From NCBI GenBank assembly GCA_018398575.1, contig JAGTXZ010000021.1, positions 124,001 to 188,000 on the forward strand: a stretch of DNA of 64,000 nucleotides. The letters run 5' to 3'. The translations under genes and the position numbers were made by a program. The stretch is from Ampelomyces quisqualis. Taxonomy: Eukaryota > Ascomycota > Dothideomycetes > Pleosporales > Phaeosphaeriaceae. Below are positions 1-10,449 of the stretch, one piece after another; the stretch's first letter is position 1, and each line of letters opens with the position of its first letter. A model generated the notes under the pieces. That model was not told where the DNA came from. It ran no database searches and saw only the letters and a list, made by a program, of their open reading frames with translations.

Positions 1-363
1 CTACCAATTGTGTGACACTGCTTATCTACTTCACCCACTACTATCAAATTACCGTGTACCAAGAATCGGGACAGGCAGTAAGCCTGAGTAAGTTCACATG
101 TCGAACATGCTAATTAGTCCATGCAATGTAGGTACCCCACATTACCATTACATCACTTTCAGTATGTATTTGCCTGTCCAGGAATAGCCGTCCGGCACTT
201 GAAGTTTTGTGAAGACTACTATTCAATGCTCACAAAGCCTATATAACCTGCCCGAAGAAATGTCTTAAACTCCATCAAAGTACACACGCCTCGACCCCAT
301 AATTTACAGAGCAGCAAACTCAAACATCTTCATCCAGCAGAACAGCAACAACGCAGCCACCAA
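1..363. other. Intergenic, upstream of LPGPW copy 1
   Basis: No coding region is supported here. The last 100 bases are rich in CA, AAC and CAGC runs just before the ATG at 364, which looks like a fungal 5' UTR. No further signal recognised. Confidence 0.4.
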
Positions 364-597
364 ATGTGGGGCCTTAGAAACTACTCGCTAGACACCGACA
401 GTACTGGGCATCACCTCAACCCCCGTGATCGTCCTCAACTCCACAGACTACCAGGCATCCGAACTCAAGCTCTAGGTCTGCCAGGTCCGTGGCCCCAAGC
501 CCTTCTACCGAGAGGTACAGGTGGTGGAAGCTTGGGGGGGTATCTACCAGATGGTACTCACTGGGGAAGCTATGCTACCGATCCTCGTTTGCGATAA
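364..597 (+). CDS. LPGPW-family small protein, copy 1 (77 aa, unknown function)
   Basis: I do not recognise this protein. It is a single-exon 77-residue ORF starting at ATG 364 behind a CA-rich leader. It contains no Lys and no Cys and is rich in Gly, Pro and Arg. It aligns over its whole length with the ORFs at 1637 and 3154: a TGH motif near residue 14, RPQ near 23, LPGIR at 30-34, LPGPWP at 39-44, and GGYLPDGTHWG near 57-67. There is no hydrophobic stretch that would suggest a signal peptide or membrane segment. Conservation of the protein pattern between diverged neighbouring copies argues that it is translated. It may be a short regulatory or structural peptide; no function can be inferred. 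An alternative is a short terminal exon of an unannotated longer gene, but I see no upstream exon. Confidence 0.6.
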   Translation: MWGLRNYSLDTDSTGHHLNPRDRPQLHRLPGIRTQALGLPGPWPQALLPRGTGGGSLGGYLPDGTHWGSYATDPRLR

Positions 598-1636
598 TTG
601 GATGAGAATGGCAATGTCGTAACGTTTCCAAAGATGGAAGATTTCACGCATCGACATTGACGGAAAGAGCTAGATTGGGAAACAATGAATAAAAAAAATG
701 TCAATTTGATTCCATGAAAGAACGATAACACCTCTATTGGACGGGCCTTATGAGTTGCGGGGCCATGTATGTCACATGGATTGATATCTATTGATCGATC
801 AATCAAGCCTGCCTACTTTTTATTTATGCTATCAAGCTTGATATCTTCGAGGGCACTCGTGAAGCTTTGGAGCTCTTGTACCTAGAGCATCTAATTGAAA
901 ATATTTAGTAGCACACGGGCCTAAAGTTTTTCAAAGCCTGGGAGCACACTCGCGTACACGTATACCGTATACGTAGTTCTACTCGAGAATTCACGGATTC
1001 ACAAGACTCGATGGCGATTTTCCCTGACCAGAGCAGCTTCGACATATCAATATTTGCCTAGGATAGCTTGGCAGATCATCGGGCCAACTATAGAATAGCA
1101 GTCTGCCACGCATTCGATATTTATTATCTAGAAACCGGCTTGCTTGGAATGTAGCCAGCTCAATATCCTCAACTTGTTCCTAGAGAAAGTACAAGAGAAA
1201 GTTAACACTAGATAATGTCCGCTGTTGAGCCAGAAGAGGAAGGTGTGTACAGCTGAGCCTGGCAATCTGATGAGTTCTTTGGGTAAGACTTGAAGTGTAT
1301 ATATGTTGATATAGATGGGTCACATGCTAGAAAAAGGTTGAGTACGCTGTCAGCACATGGTCGAGGGAAAGCACCTGCGCCTTCTTCAGGCTGTGCTAAA
1401 GATCCAATCGATATCCAAATATTAATCCTACGAACCGTGAACCATTTTGGTACACCGTATCAGATCGTGGCCATCATGTTCGTGTAGATACCTTCGCTAT
1501 CTCAGTTCTCCGGAACTTGATATGAAGCTACATTGAATGCACACATACACCATAAAACTTACCGGAAGAGGGTTTTCTAAACTCTACCACCGACATACCA
1601 TTTTACACCGAAACTTGGCAAAGCAACATAGCCGAG
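598..1636. other. Spacer between LPGPW copies 1 and 2
   Basis: About 1 kb with no coding sequence I can support. Open frames here are short and share nothing with each other or with known families. It presumably holds the 3' end of copy 1 and the promoter of copy 2. Confidence 0.4.
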
Positions 1637-1885
1637 ATGCCAGGATACACGGGTTACTTTCACGAAACTGAAGCCACTGGGCACACCTTGATGCCATACG
1701 GCCGGCCCCAGCGCAACACGCTGCCGGGAATACGAGATAGAGGGCTTGATCTTCCAGGTCCGTGGCCCGCTGAGCGGCCTCGTCCGTTGTCTGGCGGAGT
1801 TCCCGGTGGATATTTACCCGATGACAGCCACCGTGGTGGCTGGCCTGTTCCTCGCAGCAGGGCATTTGGCCGGAGATCATGGTAG
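1637..1885 (+). CDS. LPGPW-family small protein, copy 2 (82 aa, unknown function)
   Basis: Second member of the tandem family, one exon, ATG at 1637. It keeps the same order of motifs as copy 1: TGH near residue 15, RPQ near 23, LPGIRD at 29-34, LDLPGPWPAERPRP at 37-50, GGVPGGYLPDDSHRGG near 53-68. Like copy 1 it lacks Lys and Cys. At DNA level the run ccaggtccgtggccc is identical to copy 1, while flanking sequence is not obviously alike, so the reading frame is better conserved than the surroundings. The C-terminus is longer and Arg-rich (RSRAFGRRSW). Function unknown; no transmembrane segment or signal peptide is visible. Confidence 0.6.
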   Translation: MPGYTGYFHETEATGHTLMPYGRPQRNTLPGIRDRGLDLPGPWPAERPRPLSGGVPGGYLPDDSHRGGWPVPRSRAFGRRSW

Positions 1886-3153
1886 TAACTTGGCTGAGAA
1901 GAAGGAATTTGCTACATTAATACGGACATGGCTAGGCTGGGGACACAGCGACGTCACATTTTATGTCATCCGAGGCACATCAGTCCTTGACTCGATGTTC
2001 CTTATGACACTTGTAGTAGTCTTGGCTACTTCGACGTGATTTAATCAAGCTGTTCAGTTTTTCAGAGTGTCTTGTAGTGGGAGTGTTAATGGCGGATACG
2101 CGTCTATGTGAGGAAATTAGATAGTTCCTTGTCACGCGCCTAGCTAATTTGTCTTGGTGGCTGCCACTGCATGAAGGTAGGCCGCCCGTTTCAATGATGA
2201 GGGATAGTCCGCTGACGCCGTATGCGTATCCACACGTGGACTTTGTTACATGCTGGTCAGGTGTATAAAATATGCCCAAAGTAAAATTCACACGGAAACC
2301 TATTCTCCAAGCGCCTGAACTGGAGCAAATATGCAGATCTAAGCTCCATCCCCTTTCTATCGTAAAATTTACTGAAACACTGAGAATACCTGCGGGAAGT
2401 TTTACACCCCAGGGGCTCCGACAAACCTTTCCAAAGCTCAAGGAACAATTACATGGTCAGGGCTGAGGGGCGAATATGATCTAGAATGGAAGATATGTGG
2501 CCAGAAGATTTTGCTAGTTTACGCCGGCGCAACCAAAATGATGGTGGCGATTGGATTGGCATCAGGAAGCAATAGAGGACACTGCACATTGTACACCTTA
2601 CATGTACATGAAGAGGATCTTGGCATAACGTAGGAACGGCAGTGAGTTTAGCTCAAAGATGCCTCCTTAGCGATGTGAATTGCACAACACCGAACTCTGG
2701 TCAACTCATCCTGGTCTAAAATTAGCTTCCAGTGTCTGTGTCTATCTATACGTGCCTACCCACTTTAGGTCTATCAATTTGTTCAGTATAAACAATTCTA
2801 GAAACAGGAATAGCGACGCACGAGTGGATGAAAAATATAGCGAGCGGTGCGTGAATCAGTTCGAGCGAGCTATTCAGATGTCTTTCGTACCGGGTACCCT
2901 GCCCTGTCAACATGGCTCCATCCTTCACCATTAGCTGTTTATCGGGTGACAGCGGGCATTATACTTCGCTTAGATCATGTTCACCGGATAACCGCATTGA
3001 ATGCTGGCATACTTTACCGTCTTCGCGAGGAGAAGTCCCATGCCCGCAATCCTATATATCGTTTACACAGCGGCGACGTTCCAACTTCCAAAGCATAGCA
3101 CAAGATTTGATTCTATTACATATTGATTCATACGCTGAAGTAGTTGCACAAGT
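1886..3153. other. Spacer between LPGPW copies 2 and 3
   Basis: About 1.27 kb. Several overlapping short ORFs occur on both strands, none with a recognisable motif or shared protein pattern. Nothing else seen. Confidence 0.4.
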
Positions 3154-3396
3154 ATGCCAAACGTCTACATGGGACACTACGGCCCGTACAACTACTCACG
3201 TCGCCAATTCCTCCGACCAATAGGCAACCCATCGTTTGGACCTCTACCTACCATCCGATCCGATCAGCTTGGTTTGCCTGGTCCATGGAATTATCCACGC
3301 ACCCGTGACTTCGACGGAGCGCCAAGTGGACAGCATCCTGACGGAAGCCCGTGGGGATATCAAGGTCCCCGAGGGTGGGGCGGCCCCCGAAGATAG
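3154..3396 (+). CDS. LPGPW-family small protein, copy 3 (80 aa, unknown function)
   Basis: Third, more diverged member, one exon, ATG at 3154. It keeps LPTIR at about 31-35, LGLPGPW at 39-45 and GAPSGQHPDGSPWG near 54-67, followed by a Gly/Pro/Arg tail (QGPRGWGGPRR). It has no Lys or Cys, as in copies 1 and 2. The N-terminus is Tyr-rich (VYMGHYGPYNY) and differs from the other two. Spacing between the three start codons is 1273 and 1517 bases, all on the same strand, consistent with old tandem duplication. Function unknown. Confidence 0.55.
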   Translation: MPNVYMGHYGPYNYSRRQFLRPIGNPSFGPLPTIRSDQLGLPGPWNYPRTRDFDGAPSGQHPDGSPWGYQGPRGWGGPRR

Positions 3397-4157
3397 GATG
3401 ATGTGCACGACTAAAAGCAAATGGCCCAGTGTTATAGCACAGAGGATTGAGTGGTGGGAACAAGTTTGTCATCATATATGCGACGTTTATTCATGCCACA
3501 TGATGTAAAGACACAGTCTGCTTTGACGCATGTCGCTTCGGAACTTGCCTTTTGATTCTTTCTTGCCGTGTTCCTGGTTGAAGTAAATGCTGTAGCTAGG
3601 CGGAAAGACTGCACGCTGCTAGTTACACACCCGCCCTTTCACTGACGCGCACAACTCAGTCAGAGTCTCTCTCATCCACAGAACTGTTGGTACTAGCTGT
3701 AAAGTAGCGCCATGCGAATGTGTAGCTAACATAGCTGTCTGAATAGTAGGGCGTGTTTACATACTAGTAGCGGGACGACTTCATGCTTGTAAATGTTGTT
3801 CAAGAAACCTACACACCGCATGTCAAGACAGACCGCCAAGTCCAGGCACCCTCTTGAAACGCCAAAGGCCAAGATGAAAAGTCGTTTGTCTGCACTTCCA
3901 ACAGTGACCTTAGATAGCCACAGAATAGACAGCGTGTATCCAACGTCCACCAAGTCCCAAAGTCCCACCAAAAAAGTATTCTTCTCTGCCCATCCGCTGA
4001 AACACATGGCCCCATTCACGAGGCTCAACACGCAGGAAGACGCCCGTTTCCCACAAAATAATACAAAGCACGTCGCGAAGATAACACAATTACATAGGAC
4101 ACACTAGCCCACCCAACTCTCCACGTTTCCCGCTCTCCACGTTTCCCGCGCCTCTAG
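3397..4157. other. Spacer between LPGPW copy 3 and its degenerate relative
   Basis: No supported gene. Overlapping open frames on both strands between 3726 and 4107 show no recognisable family. A 17-base unit ctctccacgtttcccgc occurs twice in immediate succession at about 4117-4150. Confidence 0.35.
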
Positions 4158-4397
4158 CCCACGAACAAACCTCCATCCAGGCCCTTGCCCAGCACTCGAT
4201 CGCGAACCGATTCGCCGATTCACCGTGGCCCGACGAGTCAGCCCGCTTTGTACTCTACCGGAGCGCCAGGCGAATATCGTCGCGATGGGCAACCGCGGGG
4301 TTTGCGGTGGGTATTCCAGGGACCGATGGGCTGGCGTCTTGAACGGGGTAGGAGGGTGGTTATGGCATGTTTAGGCAGGGGTGAACGGGTGGGGTGA
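4158..4397 (+). pseudogene. Degenerate fourth LPGPW-family copy
   Basis: An open frame without a good ATG contains GAPGEYRRDGQPRG and QGPMGW, which line up with GAPSGQHPDGSPWG and QGPRGW of copy 3. About 30 codons upstream the equivalent of LPGPW (read as LHPGPCPAL) lies in a different frame, so a frameshift between the two halves is likely. The order, strand and spacing fit a further tandem duplicate that has decayed. The match is short, so this could be chance; the shared end motif makes me favour a relic. Confidence 0.4.
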
Positions 4398-4779
4398 CGA
4401 CGCGTATACGCATTAAAGGAGTAGGGTCGAGAGTGTATGAAGTGTAGCATATGCGGGATGATTCGACTGCGGGCATGATGGAAGGTTTTTGTGAAGAGCT
4501 GGTGCACTGATGGAGATGACAATGGGTGCCTGGAACAGCACGACAACTGTGGCTTTATTGTATATGGAACGGCGATGACTCTGGCATTCGTGCTGCCGAG
4601 TCAAATTTGCCTTGATCTGGGGCTGAATCAGCAGTTCTCGACGTCGACTGGATGACTGGTAGTTTAGACACTGCACCGGGAAAATGGCGACGACGACGAT
4701 GATTCGATTCATTCATACAAAAGCACGACATACTCGCTACATGTGTACACACCACGCCTATCTCATTATCCAGACAAAA
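4398..4779. other. Intergenic, 3' of the aminopeptidase gene
   Basis: About 380 bases between the degenerate LPGPW copy and the stop codon of the minus-strand aminopeptidase. No coding or RNA feature recognised. Confidence 0.35.
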
Positions 4780-6655
4780 CTACTCTTTAAACTCCTTATC
4801 CACGCTCTCAAAATTCTCCAAAAAGCTCTGGAACGTAAAAACCCCGAGACCTGGATCCAAGCTCCCCGTCGTGGCACGAATAGAATGCATACTCAGCTGG
4901 GGGATACCACAGTCAATGGCCCTGATGCCCGTCGCGGAACTGAGCATGGGCCCAACTGTGCCTCCGCTGCGAGAATCGTTTCTGATCTGGAAGACTTGGA
5001 GCTTTGGGTCAGTTTTCCGCACGCCAATGTCGCGGTCAACACAGCGTTGAAGGATGGCGGTTGATACGGCGTCGGTGGTCATGTGGGCATTTGAATCAGC
5101 AGAGATAGCGGGGCCGATGTTGAGGCGAGGGGAGTGGTTTTCGAGGTATGCATTTAGGAAGTTGGGATTGACGGCGTGAATGACGTCGCTGGAGACGAGG
5201 AAGGAGTTTGCATAGGTGCGGCTGAGTGCGCCTTTGACTTTGCCGGCCGAGGCGAATTCTTCGACAATGCGCTCCATGACGCTGGGGAGGAAGTTGCCGC
5301 GCGCACCTTGGCGGAGGAGCGAGCCGACTTCTTCGTCGTCGAAGAGGGCGACGATGCGGATCTGGGAGGAGTCGGCGAGTGAGGAAGCGGAGTTGATGAG
5401 GGCTTGAACGGCGGCCCAACTGCAGAGCTTGTCGTCTATGCGACCGGCAAAGATGAACTCTCGGTCGAGACCACCGGTTTGAGCTGGCTGGACGTCGAAG
5501 AGCTCGAGTTCCCAGTTGACAATAGAAGAGTCTGTGTAATGTTAGAGGCTGTACGGAGCAACATGCACGACAAAGCTTACAATCGGTGATGCCCAGCTCA
5601 CTGGAGATGGCCTTGACAAGCCTCTCGGGCTGAGTGGCAGCAAAAGTGCCCTGTCGGCCCAAAATGCTGGCCTTGCAGTCCTCATCCGGACGTGCAGCAG
5701 CACCAAGATCCGAGTTGTCAAGGCCTATGATGGGTACCATCTGCGTCTCCCGGTTGAAGGGGCCGTTGGCAGCAGCTCCAAAGTGGGGTGCCAGAGTGGG
5801 GATCCTCGCAATCGGCCAGTCCAGCTTGACCAGTTTGGTGACAATGTTGCCATTTTCCTTGACCAACACACGCCCACCAATACCCAGGTCACGATCCCAC
5901 CACGTGTCGCTGAGGGCTCCCGCGTAGGGCGCAACGCCCAGCTGGACGTAGCCTGCCTTGGTCCGTAGCCTGGGAATGGGCTTCAACTTGGCAGTCAGCG
6001 CATCGATATGACCGGCGACGATGGCCGCGCCATTCCCAGCGGCATAACCGTCGCCAATAGCGAATGCGATGAGCGAGGTACCGTTGCGGGCAACATAGTA
6101 CTTGCCGCCAGCCCGCAGCTCCCACGTGTCGCGCTCCGAGAGCTTCTGGTAGCCGTCCTTCTCGAGTTGAGCAGCGACAGCGTCCACGGCATGGAAGATG
6201 GTGGGGTTGGCAGTCATCCAGTCGGTGAAAGGCTTCGTGTACTTGGCAGCATCGTCCTTGGACCTCGCAGGGACCGGGTGCCAGGGATGCGAAGGCCTTG
6301 TGTGGGCTGCCTTGGGCTCCATGTGCTGTATGGGCACGGGCGCCTCGGGGATCTTGGGCGGTACGGGTGGCGGCTTCTGCGGCTGGCTGCTTGGTGTGCT
6401 TGTGTCCTCGTCCACGTCGATTAGCCTGTAGGAGGGCGCGGCGATGCTGTGTCTGTTCCTCAGCTGCTCGACGGCCTGCCTGCTCCATCCGCGCTCGGTG
6501 ATGCCTTCTGCCTTGGGACGATGCGAAAGTGATGCCGTGCTGTGGGCGCGCGAGAGGGTCGAGTGCGCGTGGCGGAGCGGGCACGGCGGAGGCGGATCTG
6601 AGTAGAGGTCGGCGTTGGAGGCAGTTTTGCGCAGAGAGGGATGATTGCGAGTCAT
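4780..6655 (-). CDS. ape1: M18 metallo-aminopeptidase, vacuolar aminopeptidase I (Ape1/Lap4) type
   Basis: Two exons on the minus strand, 6655-5581 and 5531-4780, give 608 residues. The 49-bp intron (5580-5532) has GTAAGC and ACACAG ends and restores the frame as GITDYSSIVNW. The product is a zinc aminopeptidase of family M18; yeast Ape1 acts in the vacuole after Cvt/autophagy delivery. Visible metal-site signatures are AGHIDAL, AGRIDDKLCSW, DDEEVGS, ADSNAHM and SMHSIRA, in family order. The stretch DRDLGIGGR and RIPTLAPHFG is typical of Ape1 rather than of cytosolic aspartyl aminopeptidase. The first ~150 residues are Pro/Ser-rich and probably disordered, longer than in yeast; the Ape1 propeptide normally sits in this region. 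The ATG at 6655 is chosen because the open frame further upstream has only TTG. Confidence 0.88.
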
Positions 6656-7139
6656 TCTGGCTATTTCTGGAGCGATTCTGATGTCTTGGAGGGTTGTAAC
6701 TTGTTTGTGTTGTGTGTTGAGGGTCTGCAAGGTCTGGGCATGGGGTACCTACATATCTCATGGCCATCACGAGCTCACGTGGCGGTGCATCATGGCGGAG
6801 CTTTCTCCATAGATCAGGAAAGCTTGGAAGCGGCCCGCAGCATCAGGCACCATGAACAACATGTCACGTCTTTTGCAATGTGCGTCGCAGCGCTTTTATA
6901 TCAGCCGGAGCGTGAAATGCAAGGATGCTCTTGGTTGGATCACGTGCCACGAATGGAGAACGGGCATGGTCTTAGTGTTGCATTCATCCACCATGATTGC
7001 CAGGAACGCATCGTCTTCGACCGCAGTCCGGAACTCCATCATGATGCCGCAAAAGTGAAACTACAACGCTGCAAGGAGGATTCAATCATGTATCGGTCGT
7101 CCATAACGGTAGGGAAAGGGGCCGTCCTGCATCCCACAC
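6656..7139. other. Intergenic: aminopeptidase promoter and 3' end of inhibitor-2 gene
   Basis: Both neighbouring genes are on the minus strand, so this 484-bp stretch must hold the 3' UTR of the phosphatase inhibitor gene and the promoter of the aminopeptidase. The open frames here are not supported as genes. Confidence 0.4.
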
Positions 7140-8046
7140 CTACTGCCCATTGACATTGGGCACCTTGGGGACCTTGTTCGATTCTTGCTCCTCATCATCG
7201 TCGTCTTCTGGGTGCCTGCCACACTGTTAACATCTCGCTGGCCAATGTGTCGCGTGTCGACTTACCCAAGCAAGTCCTTGACGTTCCTCATCTCATAATG
7301 CTTCTTACGCAACTCCTCGAACCTGCGATGCTTCTCGCGTTCCTCCTCTGTGGCATTGGGAAGAAGCTCACCATGGTACCCATCATCTGCTGCAGGGTCG
7401 TCCTCAACCATGACGCGTTTCTCGCTCTCTGGCGTCTGTGACTCGGCGTGTGCTCGCACCTCAGGCTCGCCCAGGTCAAACTCTGGGATTTCCTCGACCC
7501 GGGGCTTCCGCTTGGGCTTGCTGTCCAGCTCGTCGACCTGGAGCTGCTCGGCGTCCAGCATCTCGACTTCCTCTTCGTCCTCAGCCGGGTCGTACTGCTT
7601 GACGTAGGGCGTTTTTGGCTCGTCTATCTTCATGGTGCTGTCGCGATTCTGCTCGTTGAGATACAGGTTGGCCTCATCCCACTTGAGTTGAGGGTTGTTC
7701 TCGTCGAGGTGCGGGCTGGCGCCCGACTGGCGTCGCGAAGGGGCCCCGCGAGGATTCGACGACGAGCGGCGGTGCGCGCCTGCATTGCGCAAAGTGTTCT
7801 CGAGGACGATGTCCTTCTCCGACATGTCACGGCCCAGCGGTGGTCGCTCGGCGGCTGGCGGGCTAAGGGGTGGCGCAACCTCGCTGGTGGGCAACGTCTG
7901 CGCGTCGGAGCGGTAAGAGCTTGAGTTCTTCAAGATGCCTGTGGGCTTGTCAGCCGCCTGCAGAGCGTCCAACGAGTTGGAAGCCAACTTTTCGGGCGCT
8001 CAGGATGCGTTGACCGCGAATGCACGTGAGGCGAGGGTGCCGTCAT
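7140..8046 (-). CDS. Protein phosphatase 1 inhibitor 2 family (IPP-2/Glc8)
   Basis: The product is predicted to bind and modulate type 1 protein phosphatase. Best model: exons 8046-8026, 7957-7266 and 7215-7140 (262 aa). The last intron (7265-7216, GTAAGT/GGCAG) is clear and yields an acidic C-terminus rich in Asp/Glu. The first exon is inferred: the long frame has no ATG and is closed upstream by TGA, and a 21-nt exon encoding MTAPSPH joined through a GTGCAT donor restores an ATG. Family motifs are seen in order: GILKN near residue 14, KWDEANLYLNEQ near 99, and KIDEPKTPY near 117-125, whose TP matches the regulatory threonine of animal inhibitor-2 (established for that family). Otherwise low-complexity and probably disordered. 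The family assignment is secure; the start is not. Confidence 0.82.
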
Positions 8047-9372
8047 AGTCGCGGTGGTGTGTGTGTTCGCGCGTGCAAGCAAGCAAGCTGGGACGAGGAA
8101 GATGTTTGGTCGGCGAGGGGGGGGAGGGGGGCAGGTGGTAGCGGGGTTGCGGTAGCGGGGTTGTGGTGCGTAGGGTAGGTGGTAGCCTGGGAGAGAGGGC
8201 TGTGACGTCGTGAGTCGTGCCCACCGTTGTTTACATGGTTTGCCGCGGGAGCCTCAGGGTGCACATCACTACCAATGTCTTGGCGAACAGAAGCTGGAAA
8301 ACACATCATGGTACAAGGAAGTGTATGAGGATATTGAATGCTGCGTAGCTTGCGGATCGCGACATGAACAACTACCATCCATCATCCATCCATCCATCAT
8401 CATATCTTCGCCATCGTTAGCAGAGCTCGGCGCAGTAGTGTGAAGACCCATGTGGCGCAGCAAACGTTCAGACATTGCCTTGAAGCTTCAAACTCAGCCG
8501 AGACAGGGCATGCGTGCCGTGTATGGCTTTCTGGCTGAGACTCAGACTACCAGAAGTGGTCCGCTGGACCGTCATCCTGACAGACGTGATGCTGTGAAAT
8601 CCAAGCACATGTACATACATACAAGGGTACAGCGCGACATGGCGCTGCGCACTGGCATCGCGTCGCGCGCGTGGCAAAGAATGTCCCTGCTTTCAGGTCA
8701 TCACCGCATCATGGAAGCCGCTGAGGCGGCCCTCGTGATGATGGTTTTAGAAGAGGGGTGGGCTCCTTCTGGGCCAGCTTCGGAGTCGCCAGCCGAGTGA
8801 GGGGGTGGTTCGGGCTGGCGATGATTTGAGTAGAAGGCCGGTGTTGAGGGAGGAGAGTCGGGGGGCCGGGCACGCGAGAAAAATGCAGCTCAAAACGCCA
8901 AGGCTCGGCCTGACAGCCGCGAAAGACGCGCGCGCCTGCAAACCTAGACGTCACGCACCACCCACCTATACGTTTTCCAGCATCCCAAACACCCACGCCC
9001 GCCTCACTCCCAATACAGCTGGACGCCATTTGTCTGCAGTCTTTCCGCGCCCAACATCAATCATCACCACTGCATCCGTCCAAATCTCTTCGAACCTCGA
9101 CAACCCTCCCTCCCCCCCCCGCACATCGACGTCCATTGGCCGTTGGCCCATTCGCCCTGCCGCTCTGCCGCTCGCCGCTTGTTCACTCATTCATCCCACC
9201 AAGCTACACGCACAGTATTTTGCTTCTGGTTCCTGTTGTATAACGAGTTCTGATCACCAATGGACAACAGGGAGAACCTTTGGACCCGCCGTTCCAAGTA
9301 TGCTGCCGTCCTGTGCCCGCATGCCTTTTCGCCGACTAATACGGCTCCAGTTCCAGCAAGCTCTCTTTGTCC
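8047..9372. other. Divergent intergenic region between inhibitor-2 and eIF4E genes
   Basis: This 1.3 kb separates two divergently transcribed genes and must carry both promoters. It contains a G-rich run at about 8115-8131 (pyrimidine tract on the inhibitor-2 strand), a CATC repeat, and a C-rich tract near 9105-9121 before the eIF4E gene. No further ORF is supported. Confidence 0.4.
8375..8402. repeat. CATC simple repeat
   Basis: Imperfect tandem repeat of catc/atc units (ccatccatcatccatcc...). A simple sequence repeat in the divergent promoter region. Confidence 0.8.
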
Positions 9373-10449
9373 ATGTCCCACTCGGAGCAACAAAACGAAA
9401 AGCCCGAGCATCCGCAGCGTACCTTCTCCTCGGCAAAGCGATTTGGCGGTGACTCGTCGCACGGCAGCCGCAACCCTTTCAACGGCGTCTCTCCACTGAC
9501 GCCCGGTGGCCTGGCTTCCCCCACGACAGGAGGCTCGTCGGCGTTTGGGCTTGGCTCGGGCGCCTTTGCATCGTTTGGATCTGCGGCTAAGACGCCGAAG
9601 ACGCCGGGCGCCGCGTTCGACTTCAAATCGGGTACCGCACCCACCGCAAACACCGCACGACCCACCACGCCCGCCGACAAGAAGGACAGGCCGCCTGGAA
9701 AGCTTGTCAACAGCGCGCGCAAGGAGTCGATATCCACATCTACACCCGACGACACAATGAGCACATGTGGAGAGCTCGACTACAACGCGACGTGGCCGCT
9801 CAAAAGCACTTGGGTCATATGGTTCCGCCCACCCACACCCAAGAGTAGCGACTACGAAAAGTCCATACAGCCTGTGTTCAAGTTTAGTACTGCGCAGGAG
9901 TTCTGGAAAGTCTATGTTCACCTCAAGCGACCGTCGAGCCTTTCAACGGTTAGCGACTACAACGTTTTTAAGCATGGGATTCGACCGGTCTGGGAAGACG
10001 AAGAGAACAAAAGAGGCGGCAAATGGATCATGCGGCTGAAGAAAGGAGTCGCAGATCGCTACTGGGAGGAGCTCCTCATGGCTCTTGTTGGCGATCAATT
10101 CATGGAAGCTGGCGAGGAAGTTTGTGGCATTGTGCTCAGCGTCAGGAGTGGAGAGGATGTCTTCAGTATATGGACAAAGAACGACGGCGGGCGCAACATC
10201 AAGATTCGGTATGCTACGATTGGCCCAACTAGTGTCAGTAGGATTACTTACTTGTCTAGCGAAACCGTCAAACGTATACTCAACCTGCCAGAAGGTACCC
10301 ACATCATCTGGCGTAGCCATGACGACAGCATCGCTCAAAGGACAGCCATCGATCAAGCCCGTCACGAGAAGAATCACCAGGGCCACGAGAAGCGGAGAGT
10401 GACCTCAACGGACGAGTCGCAGCGAGACAAGTCTTTAGCAGGGTCATAA
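9373..10449 (+). CDS. Class II eIF4E / 4EHP-like cap-binding protein
   Basis: Single exon from ATG 9373, 358 aa. The core from about residue 140 to 325 is eIF4E-fold: WPLKSTWVIWF, FSTAQEFWKVYVHL, WEDEENKRGGKW, RYWEELLMALVGDQF and EDVFSIWTKN in the standard order. The stretch SDYEKSIQPV carries Tyr where class I eIF4E has its first cap-stacking Trp, and the end RILNLPEGTHIIWRSHDDSI resembles animal eIF4E2/4EHP, so this is the class II cap-binding protein often linked to translational repression. The first ~135 residues are Ser/Gly/Thr/Pro-rich and likely disordered. The next upstream start in frame is TTG, so ATG 9373 is preferred. A 5' UTR intron is possible but not visible. Confidence 0.87.
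   Translation: MSHSEQQNEKPEHPQRTFSSAKRFGGDSSHGSRNPFNGVSPLTPGGLASPTTGGSSAFGLGSGAFASFGSAAKTPKTPGAAFDFKSGTAPTANTARPTTPADKKDRPPGKLVNSARKESISTSTPDDTMSTCGELDYNATWPLKSTWVIWFRPPTPKSSDYEKSIQPVFKFSTAQEFWKVYVHLKRPSSLSTVSDYNVFKHGIRPVWEDEENKRGGKWIMRLKKGVADRYWEELLMALVGDQFMEAGEEVCGIVLSVRSGEDVFSIWTKNDGGRNIKIRYATIGPTSVSRITYLSSETVKRILNLPEGTHIIWRSHDDSIAQRTAIDQARHEKNHQGHEKRRVTSTDESQRDKSLAGS

Noticed and set aside
2257..2466. Overlapping ORFs on both strands near 2.3 kb
   Set aside because: No motif, no similarity to neighbours, and antisense to each other; most likely chance.
6641..7153. 170-codon plus-strand ORF between the aminopeptidase and inhibitor-2 genes
   Set aside because: It lies in the expected promoter/3' UTR space of two minus-strand genes and shows no domain.
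8805..9921. Long ORFs on both strands overlapping the eIF4E start
   Set aside because: They are shadows of the GC-rich eIF4E N-terminal coding sequence and its leader; no family resemblance.
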